From Castanea sativa (taxonomy: Eukaryota; Streptophyta; Magnoliopsida; Fagales; Fagaceae): a DNA stretch of 64,000 nucleotides. Below the pieces are notes generated by a model, which had not been told where the DNA came from, searched no databases, and worked only from the letters and a program-made list of their open reading frames with translations. Every line of letters starts with the position of its first letter. Position 1 is the first letter of the stretch. The translations under genes and the position numbers were made by a program. The stretch spans positions 1,426,001 to 1,490,000 of the forward strand of contig NC_134022.1 of the NCBI RefSeq assembly GCF_040712315.1, in the 5' to 3' direction. This document shows positions 26,682-38,947 of this stretch, piece after piece.

Positions 26682-26686
<5 letters not shown>

Positions 26687-26815
26687 GCCCTTTTCTATTA
26701 GTATACTGATAGTCTAGGTTCATGACAATTGCTAGCTATTGACTATTCAAACTTCTTAAATTTAGAGCATGAGAAAATCATACTTGTAGGTTTCCACGCA
26801 CAACTGTATAGAAGA

Positions 26816-27740
26816 TGTTAGGTTCTAAGACCTTAGGGATTAATGTATTAGAACTTCAATGTGTATTGTGTTGGCAAACCATGATTAAAACATTTAGTCT
26901 AGGTTTAGACTTGCTCAAAGTTTGGTTTAATGTAAGTTTGGAATCGAGTAGTTGTAGGAAATTACTGTTCTATTTCTGCACGGCTCGATCGATCGAGAAT
27001 CGTGCATCAAATATTTTTTGCAGAATTTTAAGTCAGCCTAAATAGCAGTTCTAGCCCATTAAGGATTAGGGTTTCAGATCTACTTCTCCCACTATATAAA
27101 GGAAACCTTAAGCACGTTTTTAAAGACTTGTAAGAGAGAGAAGAGTATGCCTCTTTTTGTATTTAGGGTTTTGTACCCAAAGCTCTCTAGAGTCTTTTTG
27201 TTTATGCTGTATGTGTGAATCTCTTGGAAAATCTAGAGGTGTTTGCCTTCACATATACTTAAGGTTATCAAGAATCAAGATTATGTCAAGAATCAAGATT
27301 ATGTCAAGAACTTGATGATCGTTCAGTTGCTGCCATAAGAGCTTAAAGATACACAAGCGGGAGTGCTTGTGCTTGTACTTGCTAGAGAATCCAAGAAAGA
27401 AGGAGTCTGTGGTCTTAGAGCTTGCACGTGGTTGTGTCAGTAAGTTCTACTGGTGGGTAGCAATAAGATGTTAGTGGTCTGAGTCGTTATTGTACAACTT
27501 CGATTCTTTCATAGTGGATTCAGGTTAACCTTGAGTATAGCTAGGTTAAATCCTCCCCAGGTTTTTTATCGGTTTGGTTTTCCTGGGTCATCATATCTTT
27601 GTGTTTTTATATTCCGTATTTTACATTGATATGATTATATGATTGTGTTAACCTAGATCTAGAATTTGGACTAAGTAATAACTTGGCTTGTTAACTAGGT
27701 TAATCCAATTGTAGTTAAAGGGGTCTAAATAAACTCTACA
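26816..27740 (+). mobile_element. Solo LTR with perfect 5-bp target duplication, probably Ty1/Copia
   Basis: This 925-bp block begins TGTTAGGTTCTAAGACC and ends AAACTCTACA. It is flanked by GAAGA at 26811-26815 and again at 27741-27745. No polyprotein, primer-binding site or second LTR adjoins it, so it is a solo LTR. The central part contains CGATCGATCGAG and a transcription-style leader region (AGAGAGAAGAG). Its homologue lies inverted at 21898-22742. Confidence 0.85.
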
Positions 27741-28194
27741 GAAGAAAAGAGAACCTTAATCGTGTGTTGCAGCTAAAACAAAAGGAACTTTTTTATGTAC
27801 ATACACGTGTAACTTTAAAGGTAAAAGGCTAGGGTTATCAAGGCCCATATTTTTACTTATGTCACCTCACTTGGGCTTCATATCTCATAGCATTTACCTT
27901 ATTTTTAATATATTATGCCCAAATCAATTTAATTGTAGGCCTCCTTTATAATTTAAGTATAATAATTAAATTTTTATCAAAATTATAGGGTGTTACACAT
28001 TAAAAAAAAATTATATTTTTTTACACTTTTTTTTATATTTTCCATAAAAGTGGATATAAAAAATTTCTTAAAATGATTCATTAACAAAAGTCTCAAGGAC
28101 ACACATTAACCTTCTTCTTTTTTTTCTTTTTTTTTTGAGTAAAAGGACACACATGAACGTTATCAATAATAAATATGTTTGAACCAATGTAAAT

Positions 28195-29573
28195 TTATCA
28201 ATGTATAATCAATAGCCTTTGTATCTATTCCCATAAAAAAGGCTTTGTTTCAATTATTACATATATATATATATATATATATTTACAATTATTCATTATA
28301 GAAATAAAATAAAAATATAAAACAAGAACAAGAACCTAGTACTATATAGTTACGACTATTGCACTAGATAATTATGAGAAGAAAATTTTGAATAGATAAA
28401 ATGATAAATAAAATAAAATAAAAAAGTTAAATGCTTGAACCAAAGGTTGAGATTAAAAATAAGTTTTTTAACTTTCAATTTTAGTTATCAAAAGTGTTAT
28501 TGTATGGTGTAATGACCTAATAGACATAGCCCTAAGAATCCTCCCTCATAACAAGGCTCTCGCGGCTCATACTCATGACCTTAGCTTTGATACTATTTGT
28601 TGGACCATGAATTGTGCCACTACACCTTAAAACCAATTGGTAATGAGGAAGACACACTGAAATATTTTATGGCATTTAATACCGCGCCTCACACACTTGT
28701 TTTTAGAGTGGTTGTAGGGAGTCGAATTGTGGCCCTCAACAATGGCTAAGATTGAAAGTTTAAAAATTTATATTTTGCGTTCATTTGGCATGAGTTTATA
28801 AGCTTAGTTTTTAACTTTTTTTTTTTATGTACAAATTTTTAAAACCTCTCTTTTTTCACTTTTTTTTTTAAAGTACAAGTATACTTTAGCACACATTCAA
28901 TGAAAAAAAAATCAGTAAAAACAAAATAAGTTGCACCCAAACAGATATAATCTAATATCAAACCTTTTAATTTCTAACATTTCTATCATTTTACCTTCTC
29001 AATTTTTTACTTTTAATGTTGCATTTCGCCATAGACCCCAATCCATCGTTCTATGGGTAAAGTATGTAATATTCACTTACTAGTGCTATGATTTGACTCA
29101 TGATTTGAAGCCAGCATGCCCAACTAGGCCATGTGTATCAACCAATGTGTGTGTGTGTGTGTGTGTGTATACATACATCATGAATGGGATTTTCAATCCA
29201 TTCTCCAGTCACTCTATTGTCTACATCGATGATGTACTTATTTTTTCAGAATCAATTGAACAACTTCGGAAACATTTGTGAACGTTTCTCAATATAGTCA
29301 AGTTCAATGGTCTAATTGTTTTAGCCTCAAAAATCAAACTTTTCCAAACACATGTTCAATTTGTAGGTTTTGACATCCATCATGGTCTAATCAAACCTCT
29401 AGATAGAGCCATTTAGTTTGCAGAAAAGTTTCTAGATTAGATCCTAGACAAAACCCAACTCTAGAGATTTCTAGGATCTCTCAATTACATTTCAGACTTC
29501 TATCAAAATCTCAGACGGCATTGCAAACCCCTTTTTGATAGACTCCAATCAAATCCACCGCCTTGGTCTCCAG
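28195..29573 (+). repeat. Long direct repeat, unit R1
   Basis: The unit starts at ATCAATGTATAATCAATAGCC and corresponds to unit R2 at 31963-33324; its middle also corresponds to unit R3 at 33326-34040. It contains, in order, a (TA)n, a segment with a minus-strand primer-binding-site-like word (rc TAGTATCAAAGC near 28584-28595), a MITE-like segment starting TTCATTTGGCATGAGT, a (GT)n at about 29138-29167, and the start of a pararetrovirus polymerase fragment. Confidence 0.75.
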
Positions 29574-29855
29574 TTCATACTTCAGTTGTCCGAAAAATCA
29601 AAAAATATGTCAAGACTCTCCCTTGTTTAGGAATTCCTTCAGCAAATTCCTTCAAGATTGTCTAGACAGATGCCTCTAACATAAGTTATGGTGGCATCCT
29701 CCTCCAACGTGTCAGTCTTGATTCTCTAGAACAGATAGTTTGTTTTCATTTGGGAATCTAGACTCCCACTCAGATTAATTATAGTACTATTAAAAAAGAA
29801 ATTTTATCTATAGTACTATGCATTTCAAAGTTTCGAAGTGATTTATTAAATCAAA
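29205..29855 (+). pseudogene. Endogenous pararetrovirus (Caulimoviridae-like) polymerase fragment
   Basis: The + strand reads as reverse transcriptase passing into RNase H. The catalytic YIDDV box lies near 29222. The FLGSLNY segment and the later TDAS of the RNase H domain are recognisable. The spacing and the KxQLxRFLG-style region favour Caulimoviridae over Ty3/Gypsy, by memory of the families. It is broken by a TGA near 29279, several in-frame TAG codons (for example within the segments near 29416, 29438, 29662 and 29760) and at least one frame change near 29470. There is no start, protease, movement or coat region. It stops at a TA/CA microsatellite where a Helitron-like sequence begins. 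An old, inert integrated copy. Confidence 0.7.
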
Positions 29856-29857
29856 AG

Positions 29858-29863
29858 TTTTTA

Positions 29864-29894
<31 letters not shown>

Positions 29895-30440
29895 TATATC
29901 TAAAAGCTAAATTGTAGCATTTATTGTTACTATACTTATGTTGAGTCATATCAGCAGTCACATCATCCACCCATTTCCAAAATTATCTCCCTTATTTTTA
30001 ATTCTAATTTTTTTTTCTTATTAATTTCCCAACTGATTATTATAGTCTCTCTAACTTTTCCCTTCCTTTTTACCTATTTATCTCCCCACTACTATCTACC
30101 TTAATATCACTTTTCCTCTATCCATTTATCTTCCTTTAATTTCGAATTTTCATAATCCCCTCTCTTACTATAATTTACAATTCTCTCTCTCAGTCTATAC
30201 AAAGTTTTTCATACACAAAAGGTTATTTCTCTTTCCTTCTCTTTCTCTCAAAATTTTATTTTTCATTTTTTGGTGGAATTTGTTTTTTCTTGCATCTTTA
30301 CTTTAGGTTAATAAAATTTTGTATTATTTGAAAGTTTATTTTGGATTGATGTGATTAAATTGTGTTTTAAAGTTGTTATTTTTTTATTCTCGCATCGGCA
30401 ATTTTCATCTAAGAGATAATGACATAAACTAAATTGACAT
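29858..30440 (+). mobile_element. Helitron 5'-part fragment
   Basis: After a TA/CA microsatellite, the sequence ATATCTAAAAGCTAAATTGTAGCATTTATTGTTACTAT and its downstream pyrimidine-rich region parallel the 5' part of the Helitron at 57539. The homology extends to the leader with TTTTTCTTGCATCT and GGTTAATAA. No 3' hairpin/CTAG end is present, so it is truncated. Confidence 0.5.
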
Positions 30441-31960
30441 GACATTAAAATGTTAGAGACCAAATTAACACAATTGAAAGATTATAAACTAAATTGAAAT
30501 ATGATATAAATGACAGAAGCCAAATACGTATTTTAAACAAATAAAAAAGATAAGCACAAAAAAATAATAATGATAAAACAAAAGGAATGACTAACGAGAT
30601 CTTAAAACTGTGGGTTCTAGTTAGTTTAACAGGTAAAATATCTGATGGTTGTATAAGAGATTTGGAGTTCAATCCCATCTTATACTAAAAAGTGATTGGT
30701 GTCTTGGCCTGATGATAAAAAACTATTATACGGAGTGGACAACATATAGGTTGAAACCGTCTTAAAAAATAAGGAAAAAACAAAAATAAACATTTTAAAC
30801 TCAGTTTTCATAACTCAATACTCATGACTCATAACTCAAACTCAAAACCCATAACTTATAACCCAAATCTCACTTTATCTCAAAAACTCCAAAATTCTTA
30901 TTTGGTCACATAATTCAAACACATAACTCACCTCTTGCCACCATAACTCATATTTCAGAAACTGAAAACACCAAAATTCTGTTTTCAGTTTCCATAATCC
31001 ATCACTCAAATTTTTGAGTTTTGAGTGATGGAAACATCACCCAAAAACCAAGCCAAACAAAATTTTTTTGGTGGGATCCACGTGCTTTAAAAACTCAATA
31101 ATAAAAAATAAGCGATATTACTCAAAATCATGGTGATTCAAACAAGCCATTTATCTCTCACGTTTCCTCTACCATTTTTTTCTCATTTTGGTGAGATTGC
31201 ATTTTAGTAAACCCAAAAAGACTCCATGACCTCACATGTTTTTTAACCTTTTTCTCTTATTTTCTTCTGTGGTCCCGCTTTTCTGGTCCTCTTTCATCCT
31301 TCTTAAAATCGCTCCCAATCAATATATTAAAATAATATAAATTAACTAAGAAAGATAAGAGAGAAAAATGATTAAAAAGTAAAGCGAAAATGTTGAGATT
31401 TGGCAGCACTTGGCACTTGCTACAGCCTGCAGCTATATTCCAATTATGAGCCTGTCGTGAAAAATATCTAGCTTCGACTGCTTTATCACATAGACGCAAC
31501 AATCACGTTTTAGTTGATGAATTTTTTTATTATTTACTTTTGTTAACTTTTTATTTCTCTTTAACAACAGTTAATATCTTATTCACCATTCAAAGAATTT
31601 TTTTTTTAGAAGACACCATTCAGAGCTTGGGTCCACTACAGTAAGAAGAAATATTTTATTATGGTTAGATAGATGTATTTGTATCATACACCAAGCATAG
31701 AGATTTAAAAAAAGAAGAAGATAAAAGGTAAAAGATAAAAGATAAATCTGGGAAGAGGGGTAGATCCACATGTTATTGAAAATTTGATTTTTCTCTAAGA
31801 ATTTAATTCGGGACAAAAGCAGAATAATTATTTTTATTAAGGATTCAAGGAAATATCTTAAATCTATGTTAAATTTGAAAGTATGTGTATCAATCATAGA
31901 CTCTTATTCAGCAAAAAAAAAAAAAAAAAATCATCAGCCCTCTCAATTATTGCATAGATT
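30441..31960. other. Gene-free stretch with MITE-like ACTC-rich block
   Basis: 30780-31130 is rich in AACTCA / CATAACTC words and contains an inverted pair around TTTTTGAGTTTTGAGTGATGG near 31010. It looks like a decayed non-autonomous element. No gene is seen elsewhere in the stretch. Confidence 0.3.
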
Positions 31961-31962
31961 TT

Positions 31963-32024
31963 ATCAATGTATAATCAATAGCCTTTGTTTCTATTCCCAT
32001 AAAAAAATAGGCTTTGTTTCAATT

Positions 32025-32056
<32 letters not shown>

Positions 32057-32905
32057 TTACAATTATTCATTATAAAAATAAATAAACAAAAACAAGAACC
32101 TAGTACTATATAGTCATGACTATTGCACCAGATAATTATGAGAGGAAAAAGTTGAATAGATAAAATGATAAAATAAAAAATAAAAAAAGTTAAAGGTTTG
32201 AACCAAAGGTTGAGATTAAAAATAAATTTTTTAACTTTCAATTTTAGCTATCAAAAGTGTTATTGTATGGTGTAATGATCTAATAGACATAGCCCCAAGA
32301 ATCCTCCCTCATAACGAGGCTCTAGTGACTCAAACTCATTGCCTTAGCTTTGATACTATTTGTTGGACCATGACTTGTGCCACTACACCTTAAAACCAAT
32401 TGGTAATGAGGAAGATACATTGAATTGTTTTACGGCATTTAATACCGCGCCTCACGCGCTTGTTTTTAGAGTGGTTGTAGGGAGTCGAATTGTGACCCTC
32501 AACAATGGCCAAGATTGAGAGTTTAAAATTTTATATTTAGTGTTCATTTGGCATGAGTTTATAAGCTTAGTTTTTAACTTTGATTTTTTATGTATAACTT
32601 TTTAAAACTTCACATTCTTTCACTTTTTGAAAGTACAAGTATACTTTAGCACACATTCAATAAAAAAAATTCAGTAAAAACTAAATAAGTTGCACCCAAA
32701 CAGATATAATCTAAATATCAAAAAATTTAATTTCTAATATTTCTATCATTTTACCTTCTCAATTTTTTTACTTTTAATGTTGCATGTCGCAATAGATCCC
32801 AATCTATCGTCCTATGGGAAAAGTATGTAATATTCGCATACTAGTGCTATGATTTGACTCATGATTTGAAGCTAGCATCCCCAACTAGACTGTGTGTATC
32901 AACCA

Positions 32906-32941
<36 letters not shown>

Positions 32942-33324
32942 CATGAATGAGATTTTCAATCCATTTCTTCAGTCACTCTATTGTCTACATCGATGATGTA
33001 CTCATTTTTTCAAAATCTATTGAACAACCTTGGAAACATTTGTGAACATTTCTCAATACAGTCAAGTTCAATGGTCTAGTTGTTTCAAACTCAAAAATCA
33101 AACTTTTACAAACACATGTTCAATTCTTAGGTTTTGACATCCATCATGGTCTAATAAAACCTATAGATAGAGCCATTCAGTTTGCAGAAAAGTTTCTAGA
33201 TCATATACTAGACAAAACCCAACTCCAGAGATTCTAGGATCTCTCAATTACATTTCAGACTTCTATCAAAATCTCAGATAGCAATGCAAACCCCTTTTTG
33301 ATATACTCCAATAAAATCCACCGC
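31963..33324 (+). repeat. Long direct repeat, unit R2
   Basis: Colinear with R1, including the minus-strand primer-binding-site-like word near 32347-32358, the MITE-like segment, an (AC)n in place of (GT)n (about 32909-32940), and the polymerase fragment. It ends abruptly at CCACCGCCTT, where R3 begins without spacer. Confidence 0.75.
32950..33324 (+). pseudogene. Second pararetrovirus polymerase fragment
   Basis: A shorter copy of the fragment at 29205-29855, keeping the catalytic-box region (ATCGATGATGTACTC near 32988) and the following third of the segment. It carries its own stops and a small deletion near 33225, and is cut off at the R2/R3 junction. Inert. Confidence 0.65.
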
Positions 33325-33325
33325 C

Positions 33326-34040
33326 TTATAACTATTGCACCAGATAATTACGAGAGGAAAAAGTTGAATAGATAAAATGATAAATAAAATAAAATAAAAA
33401 AGTTAAAAGGTTTGAACAAAAGATTGAGATTAAAAATAAGTTTTTTAAATTTCAATTTTAGTTATCAAAAGTGTTATTGTATGGTGTAATGACCTAATAG
33501 ACATAGCCCCAAGAATCCTCCCTCATAACGAGGCTCTTGCGGCTCAAACTCATGACCTTAGGTTTGATACTATTTGTCGGACTATGAATTGTGCCACTCC
33601 ATCTTAAAGCCAATTGGTAATGAGGAAGATAGACTGAAATTTTTTATGGCATTTAATATTGCGCCTCACACGCTTGTTTTTAGAGTGGTTGTAGAGAGTC
33701 GAATTGTGGCCCTCAACAATGGCTAAGATTGAAAGTTTAAAAACTTATATTTAGTGTTCATTTGGCATGAGTTTATAAGCTTAGTTTTTAACTTTTAGTT
33801 TTTATGTACAACTTTTTAAAACCTCACGTTTTTTCACTTTTTCTAATTACAAGTATACTTTAGCACACTTTCAATAAAATATATATATATATATATCAAC
33901 AAAAGCTAAATAAGTTTCTCCCAAACAGATATAATCTAAATATCAAAACTTTTAATTTCTAACATTTCTATCATTTAAACTTTCCAATTTTTTTACTTTT
34001 GATGTTGCATTTCGCAATAGACCCCAATCCATCGTTCAAT
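33326..34040 (+). repeat. Long direct repeat, unit R3 (partial)
   Basis: Repeats the middle of R1/R2, starting at ATAACTATTGCACCAGATAA and including the primer-binding-site-like word near 33561. It lacks the polymerase fragment and ends at the LTR that starts at 34041. Confidence 0.7.
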
Positions 34041-34680
34041 TGATGTGATAGACAAAAGCAATAAATAAAAACTGTATATATATAAGAAAAAATCTATAAA
34101 TAATTAAAAACTCACAGACCAAATGCGTGAAGGATGAATGATTCAGATCAAGTCTTGTGTTTGACACAATCTCCTTAAAGCAGATTTCGCCCTTCACACA
34201 ATCTGTGATGCTTTGAGACTCACGGACGTCTATCTTCCAAGATAAAATGATCTACAGCACGGAGAAGAAACACATAAGGTTTGTGCTCTGTGAACTACTC
34301 TATGTCTCTTTATCTCTCTTTGACTCAAATGAATGCACAAAAAAAAAAAAAACTCTCTGGGAGAGTTTTTTAGAAAAGTTAGTTTTCATGAATGAGAGGC
34401 TATGAATTTATATACGTTAGTGAATAGACACACTGTTCAAATAAAAACTGTTGTGCACAGACTAACTGACTCAAAATTTTTTTTTTTTTAATTTGGACAA
34501 GAGGGCCTAGTCCACATATGCCAAAGCCCAACCCAATGTCTGGCCCATGAACATATAAACTCATATATTATCTCTTTCATTTTCTATGTGGGATTTAGGA
34601 TTTTCATCACTTTTAATAACATCTACAAGTAAACAAATTAAACATCAATTTCTTATTCATTCAATACTATTTTTCCAACA
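34041..34680 (-). mobile_element. Probable solo LTR
   Basis: On the minus strand it starts TGTTGGAAAAATAG and ends TCTATCACATCA, with TG..CA termini over 640 bp. Flanks TCAAT and TAAAT differ at one position, compatible with an aged 5-bp target duplication. It truncates repeat unit R3. Confidence 0.55.
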
Positions 34681-34737
34681 TAAATTTATGCCCATGTTCA
34701 TGTTTTTTGAATGTTCAAATAGTGTGTAAAACACCAA

Positions 34738-35780
34738 TGAACGTTTAGACCCCCAATTCACAAATTACCAACACAAGCTTATAAACAAACAATGTATGTG
34801 CGGAATATGAAAATAAGCTAAAATAGAATTGGTAAAACAATCTAAACCGAAATTAATCTCAACCACAATAGTAATTAAAAGGCAAAGATTGAGGGAAGAG
34901 AGATGCAAACACAAAGACAACACAGCGATGTGTTACGAAGAGGAAACCGAAGTCCTTGACGAAAAACCTCTTTGCCACCCTCCAAGCGGTCAATAATCTA
35001 CTAGAGAATAAAGTTGGGATACATGAATAGCAGAAGACCCTCCCAAGCCTAATCTACCCAGTGCACCTAAGCCCTCCAAGCTTCTTGCTCCAACAAGGTT
35101 ACACTGAACCTTGTCTTCTCTAGCTTACCGAATCCCACAATAGCCCATTGCATCAACCAAAATTAATTGGTCCCTTCTAAACTGCTTCCCAAGTACCAAA
35201 ATGCCTCCTCACAGATATGGGTATAGTGAGATAAGGATTTGGCTAATGTACCTCTCAAGGATGTAACAATGGAGAGGATGAGAGTAAAGGAATTTGGAGA
35301 ATCAAAGGAAGAAAATTGTGGATGAATCAATTTTGCTTTTCTCTAAGGTTTCTCTCTCAAAATTCTCTCTAGAAACTCTCCACATTTCGTGGGTATAAAG
35401 GTATTTATAGTAGGGTGTGTATGGAATACGAAGAGTCAGTTACAGCTAAACAAGGAATTCTGGCGACTCGAGCTCGTGACTAGAACGAGTCGCGAGTTTA
35501 AGTCACGAGCTAACAGCTTGGCGAGTTGGAGGTTTTGTCTTGTAGTGCAACAGTTAGCGTGACCCTTCAGCTCCCCATGCATGCTTCACGCTTGTGCCAC
35601 CTTTGGCAACTCGCTAGTCGCGAGCCAGTTGCGAGATCCAGTCGCGAGGCTCTTCTTGAATGCACATTCTTGAGTTTTTCTTCACACTCTCTCACATACT
35701 ACCCTTACATGATTCCCACCTAAATTCAGGGTTTATAAATGCTGAATTACAAGCAAATTTGGCACGGAATAAAGCTAACA
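34738..35780 (-). mobile_element. LTR-like block
   Basis: On the minus strand it runs from TGTTAGCTTTATTCC to ..GGGGGTCTAAACGTTCA. The end resembles the GGGGTCTAAA-containing ends of the LTRs at 21898 and 26816. The interior has a leader-like region with CCAAGGACTTCGGTTTCCTC on the minus strand. No target duplication could be confirmed, so the boundaries are tentative. Confidence 0.45.
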
Positions 35781-36554
35781 AAATGATTGAATAAATTCAA
35801 CCTTACATTTTTATATTAATGAAATGAGATGATACTGTTTAAAAAAAAAATGTTATAATCACTCATGAGTCATGAGTAATGTGTAATTACTGCCTTGTAT
35901 GTCAACAACGTGGCACCACAAGGAACACACACAATGAATGGAAAAAATACCATAAAGTCATAAGATTCTTTAACTCATTTCTCCGTACGAGTACTATTCA
36001 CCTCTTAAACTTTTTACGTGTTTGGCATGACTTATTTTCCTTCAAGTTTGGGGTAGAGTGTAGTTACCTTCCCCCCCCCCCCCCCTGCGGAAAGAATGCT
36101 AAAATATACTTATACTTTAAAATTTGAAAAAAATAGAGATTTTAAAAAATTGTACATAAAAACTAAATAAAAAAGCTGATAAAGTTGTACATAAAAACTA
36201 AATGAAAATTTTTATTATGCCCTTCCTACATCCTAATCTACACTCTATTTGTGTCTCAACCCGTGATTGATGCATAAGTTAACATAACATGCTCAAATTC
36301 ATGTGATAAGCGTGAAAGTACTGAAATCTAATTATTGGTAAGCCATCAGAAACAATTACAACTCTATAATTTTTAGATTTTTTTTTACAATTTTTTGACC
36401 TTTTTGTTTATTTAATGAGAGTTGTAAAACCTTTGAAAAAAATTGGGACAAGTGGGAGGCCTAAGGCCTTTAATTGATGGCTAGCAATAGTAACAACAAC
36501 ATATTTCTTACTTTTAATCTTAAACATATTTCAGTCTATTGCACTATGCAATAA
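35781..36554. other. Gene-free stretch
   Basis: No gene seen. A run of about fifteen C lies near 36070-36085. Confidence 0.4.
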
Positions 36555-36614
36555 TAAATTAATGGCTGAGACTAGAAATTTAAGAAAAAAAAATCTTAAA
36601 CAATATATTAATGT

Positions 36615-36645
<31 letters not shown>

Positions 36646-37089
36646 TTCAATCTATAACATATGCTTCATAATATCGCTCCTTATCATTGTAACTAGGGGT
36701 GTGCAAAATATCCGCTTAACTCGCCAACCCGCCAGACCCGCACCCAACCCACGTGCCTCATGCGGGACATTAAATTAGGTGGTTTGGGTTGGGCGGGTTA
36801 GACCCCCAAAATTGCAGATTGGATTGGGTTATGGATTGAAAAATTGCCAACCTGCTACAACCCTACCTAGCCACTTAATTATACATACATAAAAAAAAAA
36901 AAAAAAATTAGTTCAAATTGTTAAGTATTTAAAGTTAATCAATTCACCTAATAAATTTTTACAACTAATCAATAATCAATTCCCTAAATAAAACTAGCCT
37001 TCGTAAAATTCCTTAAACAAAATCTAAAAAGTCAACATTGAAACATTAGACACCCCTACCTACCACCCATCCCATTTACTTCAGCCGTA
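36555..37089. repeat. Tandem duplication, unit 1 of 2
   Basis: TAAATTAATGGCTGAGACTAG opens a 535-bp unit repeated immediately at 37090-37660. The unit includes genomic flank, an ATTGTAAC target word, and the 5' terminus of the hAT-like element. Differences are a few substitutions and a much longer (TA)n in unit 2. Confidence 0.9.
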
Positions 37090-37149
37090 TAAATTAATGG
37101 CTGAGACTAGAAATTTAAGAAAAAAAAATCTTAAACAATACATTAATGT

Positions 37150-37216
<67 letters not shown>

Positions 37217-38469
37217 CAATCTATAACATATGCTTCATAATATCGCTCCTTATCATTGTAACTAGGGGTGTGCAAAATATCCGCTTCACTCGCCAACCCG
37301 CCAGACCCGCATCCAACCCACGCGCCTTATGCGGGACATTAAGTTAGGCGGTTTGGATTGGGCGGGTTAGACCCCCAAAATTGCAGATTGGATTGAGTTA
37401 TGGATTGAAAAATTGCCAACCCGCTACAACCCTACCCACCCACTTAATTATACATACGTAAAAAAAATTATTAGTTCAAATTGTTAAGTGTTTAAAGTTA
37501 ATCAATTCACCTAATAAATTTTTACAACTAATCAATAATCAATAATCAATTCCCTAAACAAAACTAGCCTTCGCAAAATTCCTTAAACAAAATCTAAAAA
37601 GTCAACATTGAAATCATAAATACCCCTACCTACCACCCATCCCATTTGCTTCAGTTGTATATATAGTATACACTTTGTGGCTCTAGGTCTCACTTTTTCT
37701 TCTCACCTTTCACTTTTGGCTTTCACCTTCACCACTATCTGTCCCTTCCTCTTTCTTCTTTATCCTTTTTGTAGCCTATTTCTTATCATTTCAATTCTTC
37801 ACCGACAATCACAAAGGTATGTAATTGCATTATTGTCTTCTATTGTTTAAATATTTTTTGTCTTTTTTATTTTAGTTTATGTCATTTGATCCGTTTATAT
37901 ATTATAAAATGTTTTATAATATTACAAGTAAAGCCATTTTGGCAAGTAGGTTCATTGTATATTTAAGTAGTTCATTGTATATCCAAGTTTAATATGTTAT
38001 ATATTACATAAGAATACAGTTTATCTAATTCTTTGTCTTTGTCTAATTATTACTATTATTTTTAATCCTTGATGTTACTTTGGAAATATTAAAACTTTGA
38101 GTTTGTTGATTTAATTTTTCTAAGTTGTAAGGTAGAGCTTACTTTTGCTAAAGATGATATATCTCTTTTTCATTGACCCTATGTTTATGTTAGAATTGAG
38201 ATTATTCAATGAAATCTACCTTTAGTTTTTTTTTTGTGCAATAGTTATATTTTGAGATTATTCAATAAAAAATTGTAGTTTGTGATAATTTTTTTTAAAA
38301 TGTTGTTAATGCCAACCTGTCGAGTTGAAACCACCAAAATTTCTAACCAATCTGCGTGATTTAAACTTTAGTGGGTTGGTAGCAGATTGGAATTTTTCCA
38401 ACCCACTAGTGGTGGATTAGATAGAAATATTGGCGTTTACCTGCCCAATCCGACCCGCGCACACCCCTA
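36694..38469. mobile_element. Non-autonomous hAT element with a duplicated 5' end
   Basis: Terminal inverted repeats TAGGGGTGTGC (36694 and again 37263) and GCACACCCCTA (ending 38469, as CGCACACCCCTA). The 8-bp word ATTGTAAC precedes both left ends (36686-36693, 37255-37262) and follows the right end (38470-38477). This fits hAT insertion followed by tandem duplication of flank plus 5' end. Inside the second copy, a TATATATAG box near 37660 precedes a CT-rich leader ending in ACAAAG|GTATGT near 37817. This resembles the promoter, leader exon and intron start of a deleted autonomous parent. No transposase. Confidence 0.8.
37090..37660. repeat. Tandem duplication, unit 2 of 2
   Basis: 571 bp, colinear with 36555-37089; the extra length is mainly (TA)n at about 37151-37214. 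It continues into the rest of the hAT-like element. Confidence 0.9.
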
Positions 38470-38749
38470 ATTGTAACAAAAGATTTTTTTTTTTATATGG
38501 ACAGAAATTGAATCCCATCTATTTTGTCTCTCTTATTGGGTGATAAGTTGAGTTAAATAGAGTATTAGCATCAGGTGTGCCAAATGCTGAATTTTTAGCA
38601 TTTGGCGCATCAAACACCAAAAACTATACTACATAAGTTAACATAGATCCAAACAAAATTTTGGTAAGTGAAAAAAACATGGAATTTTAGAAAAAAATTC
38701 CATATTGAATTTCTTATGATATGACCTTTCAAAATGGAGATCAAATTTA

Positions 38750-38947
38750 GGGTCCATTTGAGATCCATTTATTTTGCTGAAACTGAAAACTTTGCTGAAG
38801 TACTGTAGATAAAGGTAAAAGTTAGCTGAAATAGTATAGTGTGACCCATGAATAGTACCAAAAACTACAGTGAAACTCATGAATAGTAGCAAAAATAAGC
38901 TAAATAGTAAAATATGTTAGCAAAAATAGTCTTTGCCAAACGGACAC
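38750..38947. mobile_element. Small Tourist-like MITE upstream of the terpene synthase
   Basis: Ends GGGTCCATTTG and CAAACGGACAC are imperfect inverted repeats flanked by TTA on both sides (38747-38749, 38948-38950), giving a 198-bp element. It contains paired CATGAATAGTA motifs. It lies about 0.47 kb before the terpene synthase start, in its presumed promoter region. A decayed relative in the opposite orientation is at about 56740-56940. Confidence 0.65.

Noticed and set aside
28561..28620. Possible tRNA-derived SINE or tRNA gene around GCTTTGATACTA
   Set aside because: Only the last 12 bases resemble initiator tRNA-Met; no A/B boxes or cloverleaf upstream. Better read as a minus-strand primer-binding site.
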